Below are positions 20,119 to 28,452 of a stretch of DNA of 64,000 nt, piece by piece. The stretch is taken from positions 558,001 through 622,000 of the forward strand of contig JADJOC010000009.1 in assembly GCA_016713965.1 (NCBI GenBank). The letters are read 5' to 3'. Origin of the DNA: Chitinophagaceae bacterium (lineage in GTDB: Bacteria; Bacteroidota; Bacteroidia; Chitinophagales; Chitinophagaceae). The notes beneath the pieces were generated by a model. That model was not told where the DNA came from, made no database searches, and worked only from the letters and a program-made list of their open reading frames with translations. Every line of letters begins with the position of its first letter. Position 1 is the stretch's first letter. Position numbers and translations under genes: made by a program.

Positions 20119-21270
20119 TTAATTAAAAAAACGTTTGGTGCTGTGGGTAATATCCCTAAAATATGTAACAGGCAATTTGGCATTAATCATTAATTCAATT
20201 ATCTGCTGGGCAGAATAATAAGTTGAAATAATGGTATAAAAGCCTCCATTGAATTGCAAAGCAATTTTTTCTTTTTCAAAGATGTTTATTATAGCTTCCC
20301 TGGAAATAGTGGTTTCAATTTCTACAGCACTGCTTGCTATTCTCTGATCTTTATCACTACTGCTGTACAGGCAACTGCCCTGCTTTATAAACAATACAGT
20401 GTCTGCAACTTTTTCTACTTCATGCAATTGCTGGGAACTTAAAATAATACCCATAGGGTTATGCAATCCTTTACCTATATGGATTAAATCTGTTAAAATT
20501 GTTTGCTGTGCATTAATATCAAGATTGGCCAGTGGTTCATCCAAAATTAACAACCTCGGTTTTTGCAAAAGTATACGGGCTATTTCAAACCTTGTGCGGT
20601 ATCCGCTGCTTATCTGGTTCCATGTTAGATGTGCATAATTGGTAAGATTTAACCTTTCTAACATAAAATCGACCATCAGTTCATTTTGCTCACCTTTTAC
20701 ACCGGCTATTGTTGCACTAAAATGTAAATTATCCTTTAATAATCCATACCATTTTGATATACGCTGTGGTATAAAAGCAATATGGTTTTTTATAGAATAG
20801 TAATCCGGATTTTCCAGCAGCTTATAATCCAGCTCTCCTTCATCCAGCGATAATTGCCCGGCCAGGCACCGTAGCAAAGTGGTTTTGCCATTTCCATTTT
20901 CTCCTACCACGCCTAGCACATCGCCGGTATTTATATCCAGGCTTATTGGCTTTAGGCTGAAGTTTCCATTACCATAAGTTTTTCCTATTTTTTCTGCACT
21001 TAATAAAGGTACTTTCTTGTATGAAATACTTTTTTGCAATACAGCAGCTTTTTCCAGTATTATATTTGCCTTATTTAAAAAATCTCCGGGCAATGCTTCG
21101 TTTTTATACAGGCTTTCTATTTCACGGTATTCTTTACTCCAGTTAATAGCCATACGTATAAGGCCTTTATCATACAGGTCTAAAGACATATCCAGCGTTC
21201 GCCTTACTGCCAAAGAATAATCGTTGTGGTTTATATAAGAGGTAATCTCATCTATAATATTTGCTTGCAT
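20119..21270 (-). CDS. ABC transporter ATP-binding protein with helical N-terminal extension
   Basis: The ATPase core has Walker A GENGNGKTT near residue 123, a signature reading ISSGYR in place of LSGGQ, and Walker B LLILDEPLANLD near residue 220, followed by a switch-region segment LSSQQLHEVE (Gln in place of the usual His). An N-terminal extension of about 85 residues, predicted helical from its composition, precedes the core and is not part of standard ABC ATPases. The gene is 14 bases upstream of a multi-pass membrane protein gene, the probable permease. The degenerate signature resembles ABC-2 type exporters. The cargo is unknown. Confidence 0.82.
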   Translation of the reverse strand: MQANIIDEITSYINHNDYSLAVRRTLDMSLDLYDKGLIRMAINWSKEYREIESLYKNEALPGDFLNKANIILEKAAVLQKSISYKKVPLLSAEKIGKTYGNGNFSLKPISLDINTGDVLGVVGENGNGKTTLLRCLAGQLSLDEGELDYKLLENPDYYSIKNHIAFIPQRISKWYGLLKDNLHFSATIAGVKGEQNELMVDFMLERLNLTNYAHLTWNQISSGYRTRFEIARILLQKPRLLILDEPLANLDINAQQTILTDLIHIGKGLHNPMGIILSSQQLHEVEKVADTVLFIKQGSCLYSSSDKDQRIASSAVEIETTISREAIINIFEKEKIALQFNGGFYTIISTYYSAQQIIELMINAKLPVTYFRDITHSTKRFFN

Positions 21271-21405
21271 ATTTTTGTAATTGCCTATAAGTTGTGATGA
21301 TGCATTGTTGGAAGGATTTACATAATAAATCTGTGAAGAGAAATTATTTAATACAAAATAGCTATAAATGTTTGATTAACTTTGTTATACTTAATAATAA
21401 AGGAT

Positions 21406-21828
21406 ATGCTGACTAATACATTAAGCAGGCCAATACGGGTTTTGGTGGCCAAAGTCGGGCTGGATGGTCATGATCGCGGTGCTAAAGTAATTGCTACGGC
21501 TTTGCGTGATGCCGGTATGGAAGTAATATACACAGGGCTGCGCCAAACTCCCGAAATGATTGTAAATGCTGCTTTGCAGGAAGATGTGGATGCTATCGGA
21601 ATCAGTATTTTAAGCGGTGCCCATAACACTGTATTTCCCAAAGTTATTGCATTGATGAAGGCAAAAGAAATGAATGATGTATTGCTAACCGGTGGTGGCA
21701 TTATCCCCGAAGATGACATGAAAACTTTAAATGAGATAGGCGTAGGCAAATTATTTCCCCCAGGCACTACAACTGCTGACATAGCCAATTATATTAAAGA
21801 TTGGGTAAAAGAGCACAGAAATTTTTAA
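21406..21828 (+). CDS. Stand-alone cobalamin B12-binding domain protein (methylmalonyl-CoA mutase C-terminal type)
   Basis: The 140-residue protein contains the base-off B12 motif DGHDRG (DxHxxG) near the start, a SILSGAH segment and the LTGGG loop near residue 100, all typical of the Rossmann-like B12-binding subunit of acyl-CoA mutases. No mutase barrel is encoded beside it, so it must pair with a separate large subunit or have another role. The ATG at 21406 was chosen over the upstream frame extension because it begins the homologous region. The next gene starts 8 bases after its stop and an enoyl-CoA hydratase follows, which suggests a branched-chain or propionyl-CoA context. Confidence 0.85.
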   Translation: MLTNTLSRPIRVLVAKVGLDGHDRGAKVIATALRDAGMEVIYTGLRQTPEMIVNAALQEDVDAIGISILSGAHNTVFPKVIALMKAKEMNDVLLTGGGIIPEDDMKTLNEIGVGKLFPPGTTTADIANYIKDWVKEHRNF

Positions 21829-21833
21829 ATTTG
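21826..21833 (+). promoter_or_regulatory. Possible -7 box (TAAATTTG) overlapping a stop codon
   Basis: TAAATTTG overlaps the TAA stop of the B12-binding protein gene and ends 3 bases before the next ATG. It fits the -7 consensus, but the AT-rich context makes chance possible. Confidence 0.35.
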
Positions 21834-21836
21834 CAC

Positions 21837-22022
21837 ATGGCCAGATTTATTAAAAAATTTAATTCATTTAAAGAACAGGAGGAATATCATCTGGACATAA
21901 TGAGGGAGTCATCTGTCCGGGAACGTTTTAGACGTTTATACGCCATGCAGCAAATGACTGCTTTATTGCATCCACCAAAAGACCTGACAAGAAAAATAAT
22001 TATCAGAAAATGGACTTACTAA
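21837..22022 (+). CDS. Small basic conserved hypothetical protein (61 residues)
   Basis: The ORF starts MARFIKKFNSFKEQEEYHLD and ends in IIIRKWTY. It is rich in Arg, Lys and Met and probably helical, with no membrane segment. It sits between the B12-binding protein and the enoyl-CoA hydratase with gaps of 8 and 17 bases, so co-transcription is likely. I do not recognise a domain. A reading frame in such tight spacing with a sensible sequence supports a real gene. Confidence 0.65.
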   Translation: MARFIKKFNSFKEQEEYHLDIMRESSVRERFRRLYAMQQMTALLHPPKDLTRKIIIRKWTY

Positions 22023-22039
22023 ATAATTAATAATTGTAT

Positions 22040-22825
22040 ATGCCTTACACTACCTTACTTACTACACTAGAAAATAATGTTTTAATCGTAACTATTAACA
22101 GGCCTGATAAATTAAATGCCTTAAACAAAGATGTATTTACCGATTTGAATAATGTGGCAGATGAGATTAATAATAATCCTGATATTAAATCGGCAATTAT
22201 TACCGGTGCTGGCAGTAAAGCTTTTGTAGCCGGTGCAGACATTACAGAATTTGCAGGATTAAATAAAGAGCAGGCAATGGCTTTAGCCAAAAGAGGACAG
22301 GACATTTTTTTTAAAATCGAAAATTCTAACAAGCCGATTATAGCAGCAGTAAATGGCTTTGCATTAGGCGGTGGCTGCGAACTGGCCATGGCCTGCCATT
22401 TCAGGATATGCAGCGATAATGCAAAATTTGGCCAGCCCGAAGTTAATTTGGGATTAATACCCGGATATGGTGCTACCCAGCGCTTAACCCAGCTGGTAGG
22501 CAAAGGCAGGAGTATGGAATTACAAATGACAGCACAGCTCGTTGATGCCAATGAAGCTTTACGCATTGGATTGACAAACCATATTACCACACCGGAAAAT
22601 TTATTAAATAAAGCAAAAGAGATTTTAACCGTCATCCAAACCAAAGCACCAATTGCCATTGGTAAAATAATTGAATGCATTAATATTGCTGTGGTAAATA
22701 ATTCCGGCAAAAGTGGCTACGATAAAGAAGTGGAAGCCTTCGGCGAATGTTTTGTTACCGAAGATATGAAGGAAGGAACAGCAGCATTTTTGGAAAAGAG
22801 GAAAGCGGAGTTTAAGGGGAGGTAG
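22040..22825 (+). CDS. Enoyl-CoA hydratase/isomerase family protein
   Basis: Crotonase-fold enzyme of 261 residues that should hydrate 2-enoyl-CoA in fatty-acid or branched-chain acid breakdown. It has INRPDKLNALN near the N-terminus, the oxyanion-hole segments GSKAFVAGADI and ALGGGCELAMACH, and the catalytic-glutamate region QPEVNLGLIPGYGATQRL. The C-terminus EGTAAFLEKRKAEF is typical. The ATG at 22040 is preferred to the one at 22034 because it matches the family start. A copy of the dispersed repeat begins 5 bases after the stop. Confidence 0.93.
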   Translation: MPYTTLLTTLENNVLIVTINRPDKLNALNKDVFTDLNNVADEINNNPDIKSAIITGAGSKAFVAGADITEFAGLNKEQAMALAKRGQDIFFKIENSNKPIIAAVNGFALGGGCELAMACHFRICSDNAKFGQPEVNLGLIPGYGATQRLTQLVGKGRSMELQMTAQLVDANEALRIGLTNHITTPENLLNKAKEILTVIQTKAPIAIGKIIECINIAVVNNSGKSGYDKEVEAFGECFVTEDMKEGTAAFLEKRKAEFKGR

Positions 22826-22830
22826 GTTTA

Positions 22831-22912
22831 TTTTTTGTTACCAGCATTTGTACTTTGTGTTGTAGCCTGTCCGCCTCAGGTGGATCACTCACTGCATCGG
22901 CATATCTTTATT
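22831..22912 (-). repeat. Dispersed intergenic repeat, copy D (reverse orientation)
   Basis: The reverse complement reads GATATGCCGATGCAGTGAGT, a palindrome-like core around TCCACCTGAGGCGGACAGG, then CTACAAC and ATGCTGGTAACAAAAAA. The outer flanks match copies A, B, C and E. The element starts 5 bases after the enoyl-CoA hydratase stop. Confidence 0.75.
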
Positions 22913-22934
22913 GAACTTTTACCAAACATAATAA

Positions 22935-23087
22935 TTACTCAGCGATATCCTTGGCTTTAATTTTTTTAATAACACCATTTTCGGATAATATTAAAAATCC
23001 ATCTGTTTGGCGTTTGGATTTTAGCAATTTTTTGAAAGTTAAATCCAGGCCTTTTTTTATTTTTTCTCTTAATTCTGCATTTGTCAT
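22935..23087 (-). CDS. Small protein downstream of the zeta-toxin-like gene (50 residues)
   Basis: An ATG at 23087 opens a 50-residue frame, MTNAELREKIKKGLDLTFKK through KDIAE. It is basic and helical at the N-terminus, with a short ILSENGVIKKI stretch near the end. It lies 11 bases after the zeta-toxin-like gene on the same strand, so the two are probably translated from one mRNA. The size and position fit a small antitoxin or accessory partner, but no known antitoxin fold is recognised. Confidence 0.6.
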   Translation of the reverse strand: MTNAELREKIKKGLDLTFKKLLKSKRQTDGFLILSENGVIKKIKAKDIAE

Positions 23088-23098
23088 ATTATTTGTTT

Positions 23099-23671
23099 TC
23101 ATTTTGTAGTATTTTTTATTTGTTCCAATATTTCTTTGTTGTAAATTGAAGTTTCGCTATTTTTATTTCCTTCTGCAATAAGGTTATATGGCTTACTTGA
23201 GTTATCAATAATTATCCAATAGTCACACAAATTTACAAAAACATTTACAAGGTTAATTATACCCTTTTTATAACGCCTGATAATAATTTCTTCGGGGATA
23301 TTGTGGCCACCTTCTGATACTCTTATTTTCACTCTTTCAATGGCTAATTTTACGTTATTTAACCAAAAGAAAAGCAAAGTAACCTTATAACCTTTGCTCT
23401 TTGCAAATTCAATTGTTTTTTGATATGACAGGGTTGTTAAAGTAGTCTCAATTGCAAAATCTACATTTTGACCCAGTAATTCATCGATTCTTTCTAGCAT
23501 TATTCTGCCAGCATGAAAGGAAACAGTTTCTGGTTGAAACGGCGACAACCCTTTTGCAATCTCATCAGCATTAACAAATTCTTTACAATCCAACATCTCT
23601 GGTAAGACTGTGTAAGATGCTGTTGTTTTCCCAGCTCCATTACAACCTGAAATAATATATAAATTTGGCAC
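23099..23671 (-). CDS. Zeta-toxin-like P-loop kinase
   Basis: The 190-residue protein begins PNLYIISGCNGAGKTTASYT, a Walker A motif at the very N-terminus. It continues with FVNADEIAKGLSPF, IETTLTTLSY and a RVSEGGHNIPEEIIIRRY segment, as in the zeta toxin family of P-loop kinases. Classic zeta toxins phosphorylate UDP-activated amino sugars. Whether this branch does is unknown. It is shorter than classic zeta toxins and has a small gene downstream rather than an epsilon-like gene upstream. It may be a toxin or a housekeeping sugar kinase. Confidence 0.8.
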   Translation of the reverse strand: MPNLYIISGCNGAGKTTASYTVLPEMLDCKEFVNADEIAKGLSPFQPETVSFHAGRIMLERIDELLGQNVDFAIETTLTTLSYQKTIEFAKSKGYKVTLLFFWLNNVKLAIERVKIRVSEGGHNIPEEIIIRRYKKGIINLVNVFVNLCDYWIIIDNSSKPYNLIAEGNKNSETSIYNKEILEQIKNTTK

Positions 23672-24053
23672 TTTATAAATTTATTAGAATCTAAAAATAC
23701 AAATATTAATCGTTAGAATTTATGAACCTATAATTTGTTAGCAAATTCATCTCTCTAATAGGCGAGTATGCAGAATAGCCGGGTAGCTTAGCGTACTTGT
23801 ACTAGTTAGGGGTTATCCTTTGAATAGCCCTGCGCTTTAGAGTAGGGAACAAGTATTAAAAAATATGGCTTTAGCCATAAAAATTTGGTGGCTAAAACCA
23901 CAACAAAATGTATATATTTATCCCCATTCTAAAGAACGGTGCAATTCATAAAATTCCGAACACTTACGATTGTAAACTTCGCAGAGCAAGAGTAATCATG
24001 GAATTAATATGTAAAAATTGCTTTCCATGCATCCTACATTAAATTTTACAGGA
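23672..24053. repeat. Intergenic region with two adjacent palindromes
   Basis: No gene is seen in these 382 bases. Near 23864-23880 TATGGCTTTAGCCATA forms a 7-bp stem. It is followed within 12 bases by GTGGCTAAAACCAC, a second small palindrome that shares the GGCT/AGCC core. Further left, AATAGCCGGGTAGCTTAGCG resembles repeat debris. Only one copy occurs in this window, so repeat status is inferred from structure. Confidence 0.4.
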
Positions 24054-24881
24054 ATGAAAAAAATAAAATGGTTCTGGTTTGTACTATTATTTGTAACAAT
24101 AAATGCTACCGCACAAACAGAAGCCGACAGGTATGTACAATCAATACTAAAGCAAGAAGCCTACATTTTAAATGGTACTCGTCTAGCAAAGGAGTATAAA
24201 CCTGCTTATTTAAAATACAATTTTTCTTTAACCTGGATGGATGATATTGATAATGAGTGGGTATTAGGATTTATAGGCGACGATTATGAGCGTTTACGCA
24301 TTAAACTACTATCTGTAACTAAAGACGTTAAAAATCCCGGGACTTATTTTGTGCGTGGCAAGTCAAAAGTTAAAAATAATATTTGTGATTTTAAAGGTAC
24401 TTTTCAAATTATTCATATCAGGCTTTATAACGAAAAAGATCGGTTTGAAAAAGAATTCTACAAAGACAGTACATATAAAAATGGGATTGTTATTGCAAAA
24501 TATAAGCTGTCTGAAAATGCTACGCAAAAACATACAGGTGTTTTGGAAGGGATATTAGCCAGCAACTGGTATATCCCTAAGAAAAAAAATAAAATTTATT
24601 TAGATGACTTAATGAATGGTGCAGATGGATACCAAAATAATCAATTTGTTGGAGTATGGAAAAGCCATAATAAAAAAGAAGTAAAAAGATGCAATTGGGG
24701 TGATAGCCGTATTCCTCATGTAGACGATTGTAGTGTTTGTAGTGGCGATGGTGAATTTACACCTAACAGAAACTATTTATCCAATGGATGGCAAAGTTTT
24801 ATAGATGCTAAGGAAGCCAGGAATGCTATAGATGATGAGGATATAAAAACGAAATCAAAAATAAAAGAATGGTGGGAATAA
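24054..24881 (+). CDS. Secreted or periplasmic hypothetical protein
   Basis: The 275-residue product starts MKKIKWFWFVLLFVTINATA and has a signal-peptidase-like AxA-Q site, so it should leave the cytoplasm. The mature part has no transmembrane segment. A CxxC pair (DDCSVCSGDG) lies near the C-terminus, and the protein ends in an Asp/Lys-rich tail. I do not recognise a family. The ATG at 24054 was chosen because it begins the signal peptide; the frame extends 36 bases further upstream without support. Neighbours on both sides are on the minus strand. Confidence 0.65.
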   Translation: MKKIKWFWFVLLFVTINATAQTEADRYVQSILKQEAYILNGTRLAKEYKPAYLKYNFSLTWMDDIDNEWVLGFIGDDYERLRIKLLSVTKDVKNPGTYFVRGKSKVKNNICDFKGTFQIIHIRLYNEKDRFEKEFYKDSTYKNGIVIAKYKLSENATQKHTGVLEGILASNWYIPKKKNKIYLDDLMNGADGYQNNQFVGVWKSHNKKEVKRCNWGDSRIPHVDDCSVCSGDGEFTPNRNYLSNGWQSFIDAKEARNAIDDEDIKTKSKIKEWWE

Positions 24882-24929
24882 GAACAGGTTTTAACTTTCT
24901 TAAATTCGTACCATCAACAATTATCATAC

Positions 24930-25772
24930 TTACTTCTTTTTGAGCTGTTTATAATTTTCTTTCAATAATTTTTTTGCAGAAATTGGACTCACTACTTTCT
25001 TACCCGTTTTTTCTTCAATTTCTTTCCGGGTATTTCCAGCTATAGTACCGCCTTGTTTGGCAATATTTTTACTTTCTTCAAAGGTTTTAGGATTTTTCTC
25101 TTTACTTATTTCAGTTGTGGTAGCCTCTGCAAGCATATTAAGTACCAATTCTAAATTAGTCATATTGTCCCGTAAATTTTCTTTTTTTAAATCTTTGTAC
25201 TTTTTATATTCTTTCACTGAAAAACCACTCCAGGCTTTCGTTATTTCATCCGTTAAAATAGCATATTCCTGTCCTTTTTTTACACTCCTGTTTTCCCACT
25301 CGTCTGTCAATTCTTTTCTTACTTCAATACTTTTTAGGCGTTGGTTAATCCATTCTTTGCTGTAGCCTTTTTTAAGATAGGTTTCCATTAAACGATCAAT
25401 ACCAATTTCAGGGTCTTCTATTTCATCAATCCGCCCTCTTGCCACTTTGGCTATCCATAATTTAAAAGGCTCAGCTTTAGGTGAAGGAATGGATTGTATT
25501 AAACGGAAAAGCTGCTCAGTATCAGCTACATCGGTTAGTCGCATCTTGCCATCTGCTGCTACCATTTTCAAAGCGTGACCATTTGTCACGGTTTCATTAC
25601 CTTCCTCTTTTAACCTTTGTTTAAGTTTCCGCCAATAGGCATGTGCATCAACACTTTCCGTAAGTACAGACATGATATCTACAATAGAAAAATACCATTT
25701 TTCTTCTTCATCGCTCCATATGGAACGAACCTGATTTTGTTCAAATAATTTTATAGATGTTTTGTTGCTCAC
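24930..25772 (-). CDS. BRO-N domain (phage antirepressor-like) protein
   Basis: The N-terminal half carries the BRO-N fold: IKLFEQNQVRSIWSDEEEKW, YFSIVDIMSVLTES, AYWRKLKQRL and AEPFKLWIAKVARGRIDEI. The C-terminal half is Lys/Glu-rich with NLELVLNMLAEATTTEIS and a conserved-looking KNIAKQGGTIAGNTRKEIE. BRO-N proteins bind DNA and occur in phages and in chromosomal accessory islands. The 280-residue length fits the chromosomal type. The gene overlaps the upstream gene by 4 bases (ATGA-type coupling), so the two are translated together. Confidence 0.82.
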   Translation of the reverse strand: MSNKTSIKLFEQNQVRSIWSDEEEKWYFSIVDIMSVLTESVDAHAYWRKLKQRLKEEGNETVTNGHALKMVAADGKMRLTDVADTEQLFRLIQSIPSPKAEPFKLWIAKVARGRIDEIEDPEIGIDRLMETYLKKGYSKEWINQRLKSIEVRKELTDEWENRSVKKGQEYAILTDEITKAWSGFSVKEYKKYKDLKKENLRDNMTNLELVLNMLAEATTTEISKEKNPKTFEESKNIAKQGGTIAGNTRKEIEEKTGKKVVSPISAKKLLKENYKQLKKK

Positions 25773-26593
25773 TTTTTTACTTTTAACGATTTTAGGTTGG
25801 GGTTTAGAATTTTAACATCCAGATATTGTGCAGTAATATCTGATTGTTCATTTAGAAAACTATCGTTTCCCGAATACATTCTAAGCGCAAGATGTAGTAT
25901 AGATTGGGTACCAACAAATAATTCGATTGCCTTACTTATTCGGTCTAACTGTTCTATATATTTTTGTTTTGAAACTTCATAATATAAAATACCAAAATGA
26001 TCATACTTTGAGAAAAATAAATACGTATCGTAAATATTGGAAAGGGCTTTTAAAGGTGTATTGGCAAGTTTTTTAAATAATTTCTCCGGACTAGTGTATT
26101 TGTATTTAACAACAGGCATACTGCCATCATTTGCATAAGGTTCGAAAAAAATTTTATGCTTGCTAACAAAATTTTTAAAGATTTCTAATAGTTTTTTATG
26201 AGTAATTAAATTTACATCTTTTGCAGCTTTCACATATTTCAATGTATGCGCTAGTCCATCTGAGAGCATTTCTTCACAAAAATTTTTCACTATTTCCTCT
26301 TTTTCAGATTCTGTTATTGAGGTTGTTTGATTTTTACTAAGGACTTCATATAGATTAAGCACAATCAATTTGTCAAGCAAAGCACTTCTTATAATTATTC
26401 CACAAGCAAATTCTAGAGATGGGTTAGAATTAATTTTATCCAATAATGCCTTTAGCGCAAGTGATGTATTTTTAAGCCGTTCCAAAAGCCCTATACAAAA
26501 GAATTGAACAATATTTAACTCCTTATTTTTAAGGTGTTGGCTTGTCCCGCTATGCACTATAATAAATTCTAAATATTGTATCGATTTATCCAT
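25769..26593 (-). CDS. Hypothetical protein coupled to the BRO-N gene
   Basis: This 274-residue protein is rich in Leu, Lys and Phe and appears largely helical, with no signal peptide or clear membrane segment. The stretch [19 protein letters not shown] and a later helical tail resemble the overall character of HEPN/DUF5677-like helical proteins, but the catalytic RxxxxH motif is not visible, so I make no family claim. It overlaps the BRO-N gene by 4 bases and probably works with it. It is divergent from fumC with 96 bases between them. Confidence 0.55.
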   Translation of the reverse strand: MDKSIQYLEFIIVHSGTSQHLKNKELNIVQFFCIGLLERLKNTSLALKALLDKINSNPSLEFACGIIIRSALLDKLIVLNLYEVLSKNQTTSITESEKEEIVKNFCEEMLSDGLAHTLKYVKAAKDVNLITHKKLLEIFKNFVSKHKIFFEPYANDGSMPVVKYKYTSPEKLFKKLANTPLKALSNIYDTYLFFSKYDHFGILYYEVSKQKYIEQLDRISKAIELFVGTQSILHLALRMYSGNDSFLNEQSDITAQYLDVKILNPNLKSLKVKK

Positions 26594-26661
26594 AAAAATT
26601 ATGCCCCAAAAATACCCTTTACCATCACCTCGCCCAAAAAATATTCTACAATTTTATCCCC

Positions 26662-26669
26662 TACCTTTG
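26662..26669 (+). promoter_or_regulatory. -7 box (TACCTTTG) for fumC
   Basis: TACCTTTG fits TAnnTTTG and lies 20 bases before the fumC ATG at 26690, a normal leader spacing. Confidence 0.55.
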
Positions 26670-26689
26670 CCCCATCAAAACATACAAAT

Positions 26690-28099
26690 ATGGATTACAG
26701 GATTGAAAAAGATACCATGGGTGAAGTGAAAGTGCCTGCTAATGCTTACTACGGCGCACAAACCCAACGCAGCATCGACAATTTTAAAATTGCACAAGAC
26801 ATTAACAAAATGCCTAAAGAAATTATCAAAGCTTTTGCTTATTTAAAAAAAGCAGCAGCCTTAACCAATTTTGATGCAGGTATTTTACCTAAAGAAAAAT
26901 GCGACCTGATTGGTAAAGTATGTGATGAAATAGTACAGGGGAACCTGGATGATTATTTCCCTTTGGTGATCTGGCAAACAGGCAGCGGTACACAAAGTAA
27001 CATGAATGTAAATGAAGTAGTCGCATATCGTGGCCATGGATGAGATGGTGGTAAATTAGAGGACAAAGAAAAATTCTTGCACCCCAATGATGATGTGAAT
27101 AAATCACAATCGAGCAATGATACTTTTCCTACGGCGATGCATATTGCGGCTTATAAAATTTTAATAGAAACCACCATTCCGGGAATTGAAAAATTAAGGG
27201 ATACTTTGAATGCTAAAAGCAAAGCATTTATGCATGTGGTAAAAATTGGCCGTACACATTTTATGGATGCAACGCCATTAACTGTGGGCCAGGAATTCAG
27301 CGGGTATGTATCGCAATTGAATCATGGGTTAAAAGCGATAAAAAATACATTGGCGCATTTAAGTGAACTGGCCCTTGGCGGTACAGCTGTGGGCACCGGG
27401 ATAAATACCCCGCCAAATTATGCTGAAAATGTAGCCCAGCATATTGCACAATTAACGGGCTTGCCTTTTGTTACCGCAGAAAATAAATTTGAAGCTTTGG
27501 CTGCACATGATGCTATTGTAGAATCGCATGGCGCATTAAAAACGGTAGCAGTGAGCTTAATGAAAATTGCCAATGATATCCGCATGTTGGCATCAGGGCC
27601 ACGGTCAGGCATAGGCGAACTTTTTATTCCGGATAATGAACCGGGTTCTTCTATTATGCCGGGTAAAGTAAACCCTACACAGTGTGAAGCATTAACTATG
27701 ATTGCAGCGCAGGTGATGGGCAATGATGTTACCATCAGCATTGGCGGCAGCAATGGCCATTTTGAATTGAATGTTTTTAAACCGGTGATGATTGCCAATT
27801 TCTTACACTCTGCAAGATTGATCGGAGACGGGTGCATTTCTTTTAATGACAAATGTGCTGTTGGGCTGGAGCCCATTGAAGCCAATATTAAAAAGCATGT
27901 AGATAATTCACTGATGCTTGTTACTTCATTAAACACAAAAATTGGTTATTACAAAGCTGCAGAAATAGCACAAAAAGCGCATAAGGAAGGAACTACTTTA
28001 AAAGAGATGGCAGTAAAATTAGGTTATGTAACCCCGGAACAGTTTGACGAATGGGTAGTGCCAGCAAATATGGTGGGAGAATTGAATAAAGGCAATTAG
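26690..28099 (+). CDS. fumC: Class II fumarate hydratase with an in-frame TGA
   Basis: The gene encodes the TCA-cycle fumarase of about 469 codons. [36 protein letters not shown] and the fumarase/aspartase signature [11 protein letters not shown] are all present. The reading frame is not shifted, but codon 118 is TGA (27041-27043), in the loop between [10 protein letters not shown] and [10 protein letters not shown]. The residues just before the stop also differ from the usual HV(L/I)xGG pattern, so a local substitution or miscall is likely. A TTG at 27077 could restart translation but would not make an active enzyme alone. The rest of the gene is well conserved. Confidence 0.9.
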
Positions 28100-28166
28100 A
28101 AATCAGGTAATGGGTATTGAGAAATTGGGTATTTGTGATTGGTAATTAGGATTATAAATTTAGTAA

Positions 28167-28282
28167 GCTCCATAGGAGCGCTATATCAGTAGCAAAGAAA
28201 AAACCATTGATTATATTTCAGCTCCGTAGGAGCGATATGTTTATAGAAAATTGTAACTATTTATCGAACTCCGTAGGAGTTC
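28167..28282. repeat. Three spaced palindromes of the GCTCC(G/A)TAGGAGC type
   Basis: GCTCCATAGGAGC at 28167-28179, GCTCCGTAGGAGC at 28221-28233 and GAACTCCGTAGGAGTTC at 28266-28282 are three versions of one palindrome, spaced about 54 and 47 bases apart. The second and third arms show compensating changes (GCTCC/GGAGC versus ACTCC/GGAGT), which keeps pairing intact. They lie between fumC and a convergent lipoprotein gene. The spacer sequences share a TAT.TTTATAG-like AT-rich character. They may act as transcription stops or protein-binding sites. Confidence 0.7.
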
Positions 28283-28452
28283 AACCAGGGATATATCACA
28301 ATTAAAGTTGAATAAAGATATACGGTTGAAGGAATGCCGGATAGTAACGGAAATACTTTTGCGCATAGCCTGCGGCGTTAGGTGCAAAAGATTGCAGTGA
28401 ATAGCCGGTACTAAAGCTCAATAAAAATATCAGTTGACAGCCCCAACACTTT

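Noticed and set aside
22045..22710. A 221-residue minus-strand frame opposite the enoyl-CoA hydratase gene
   Set aside because: It is an antisense shadow: its residues reflect the codon pattern of the well-supported hydratase gene and show no family of their own.
23761..23850. Possible tRNA-like sequence (GCCGGGTAGCTTAGCG...)
   Set aside because: No cloverleaf with a paired acceptor stem, anticodon loop and T-arm GTTCGA could be built.
24930..26593. Prophage remnant suggested by the BRO-N gene
   Set aside because: No integrase, capsid, terminase or attachment site is near, and housekeeping genes follow directly.
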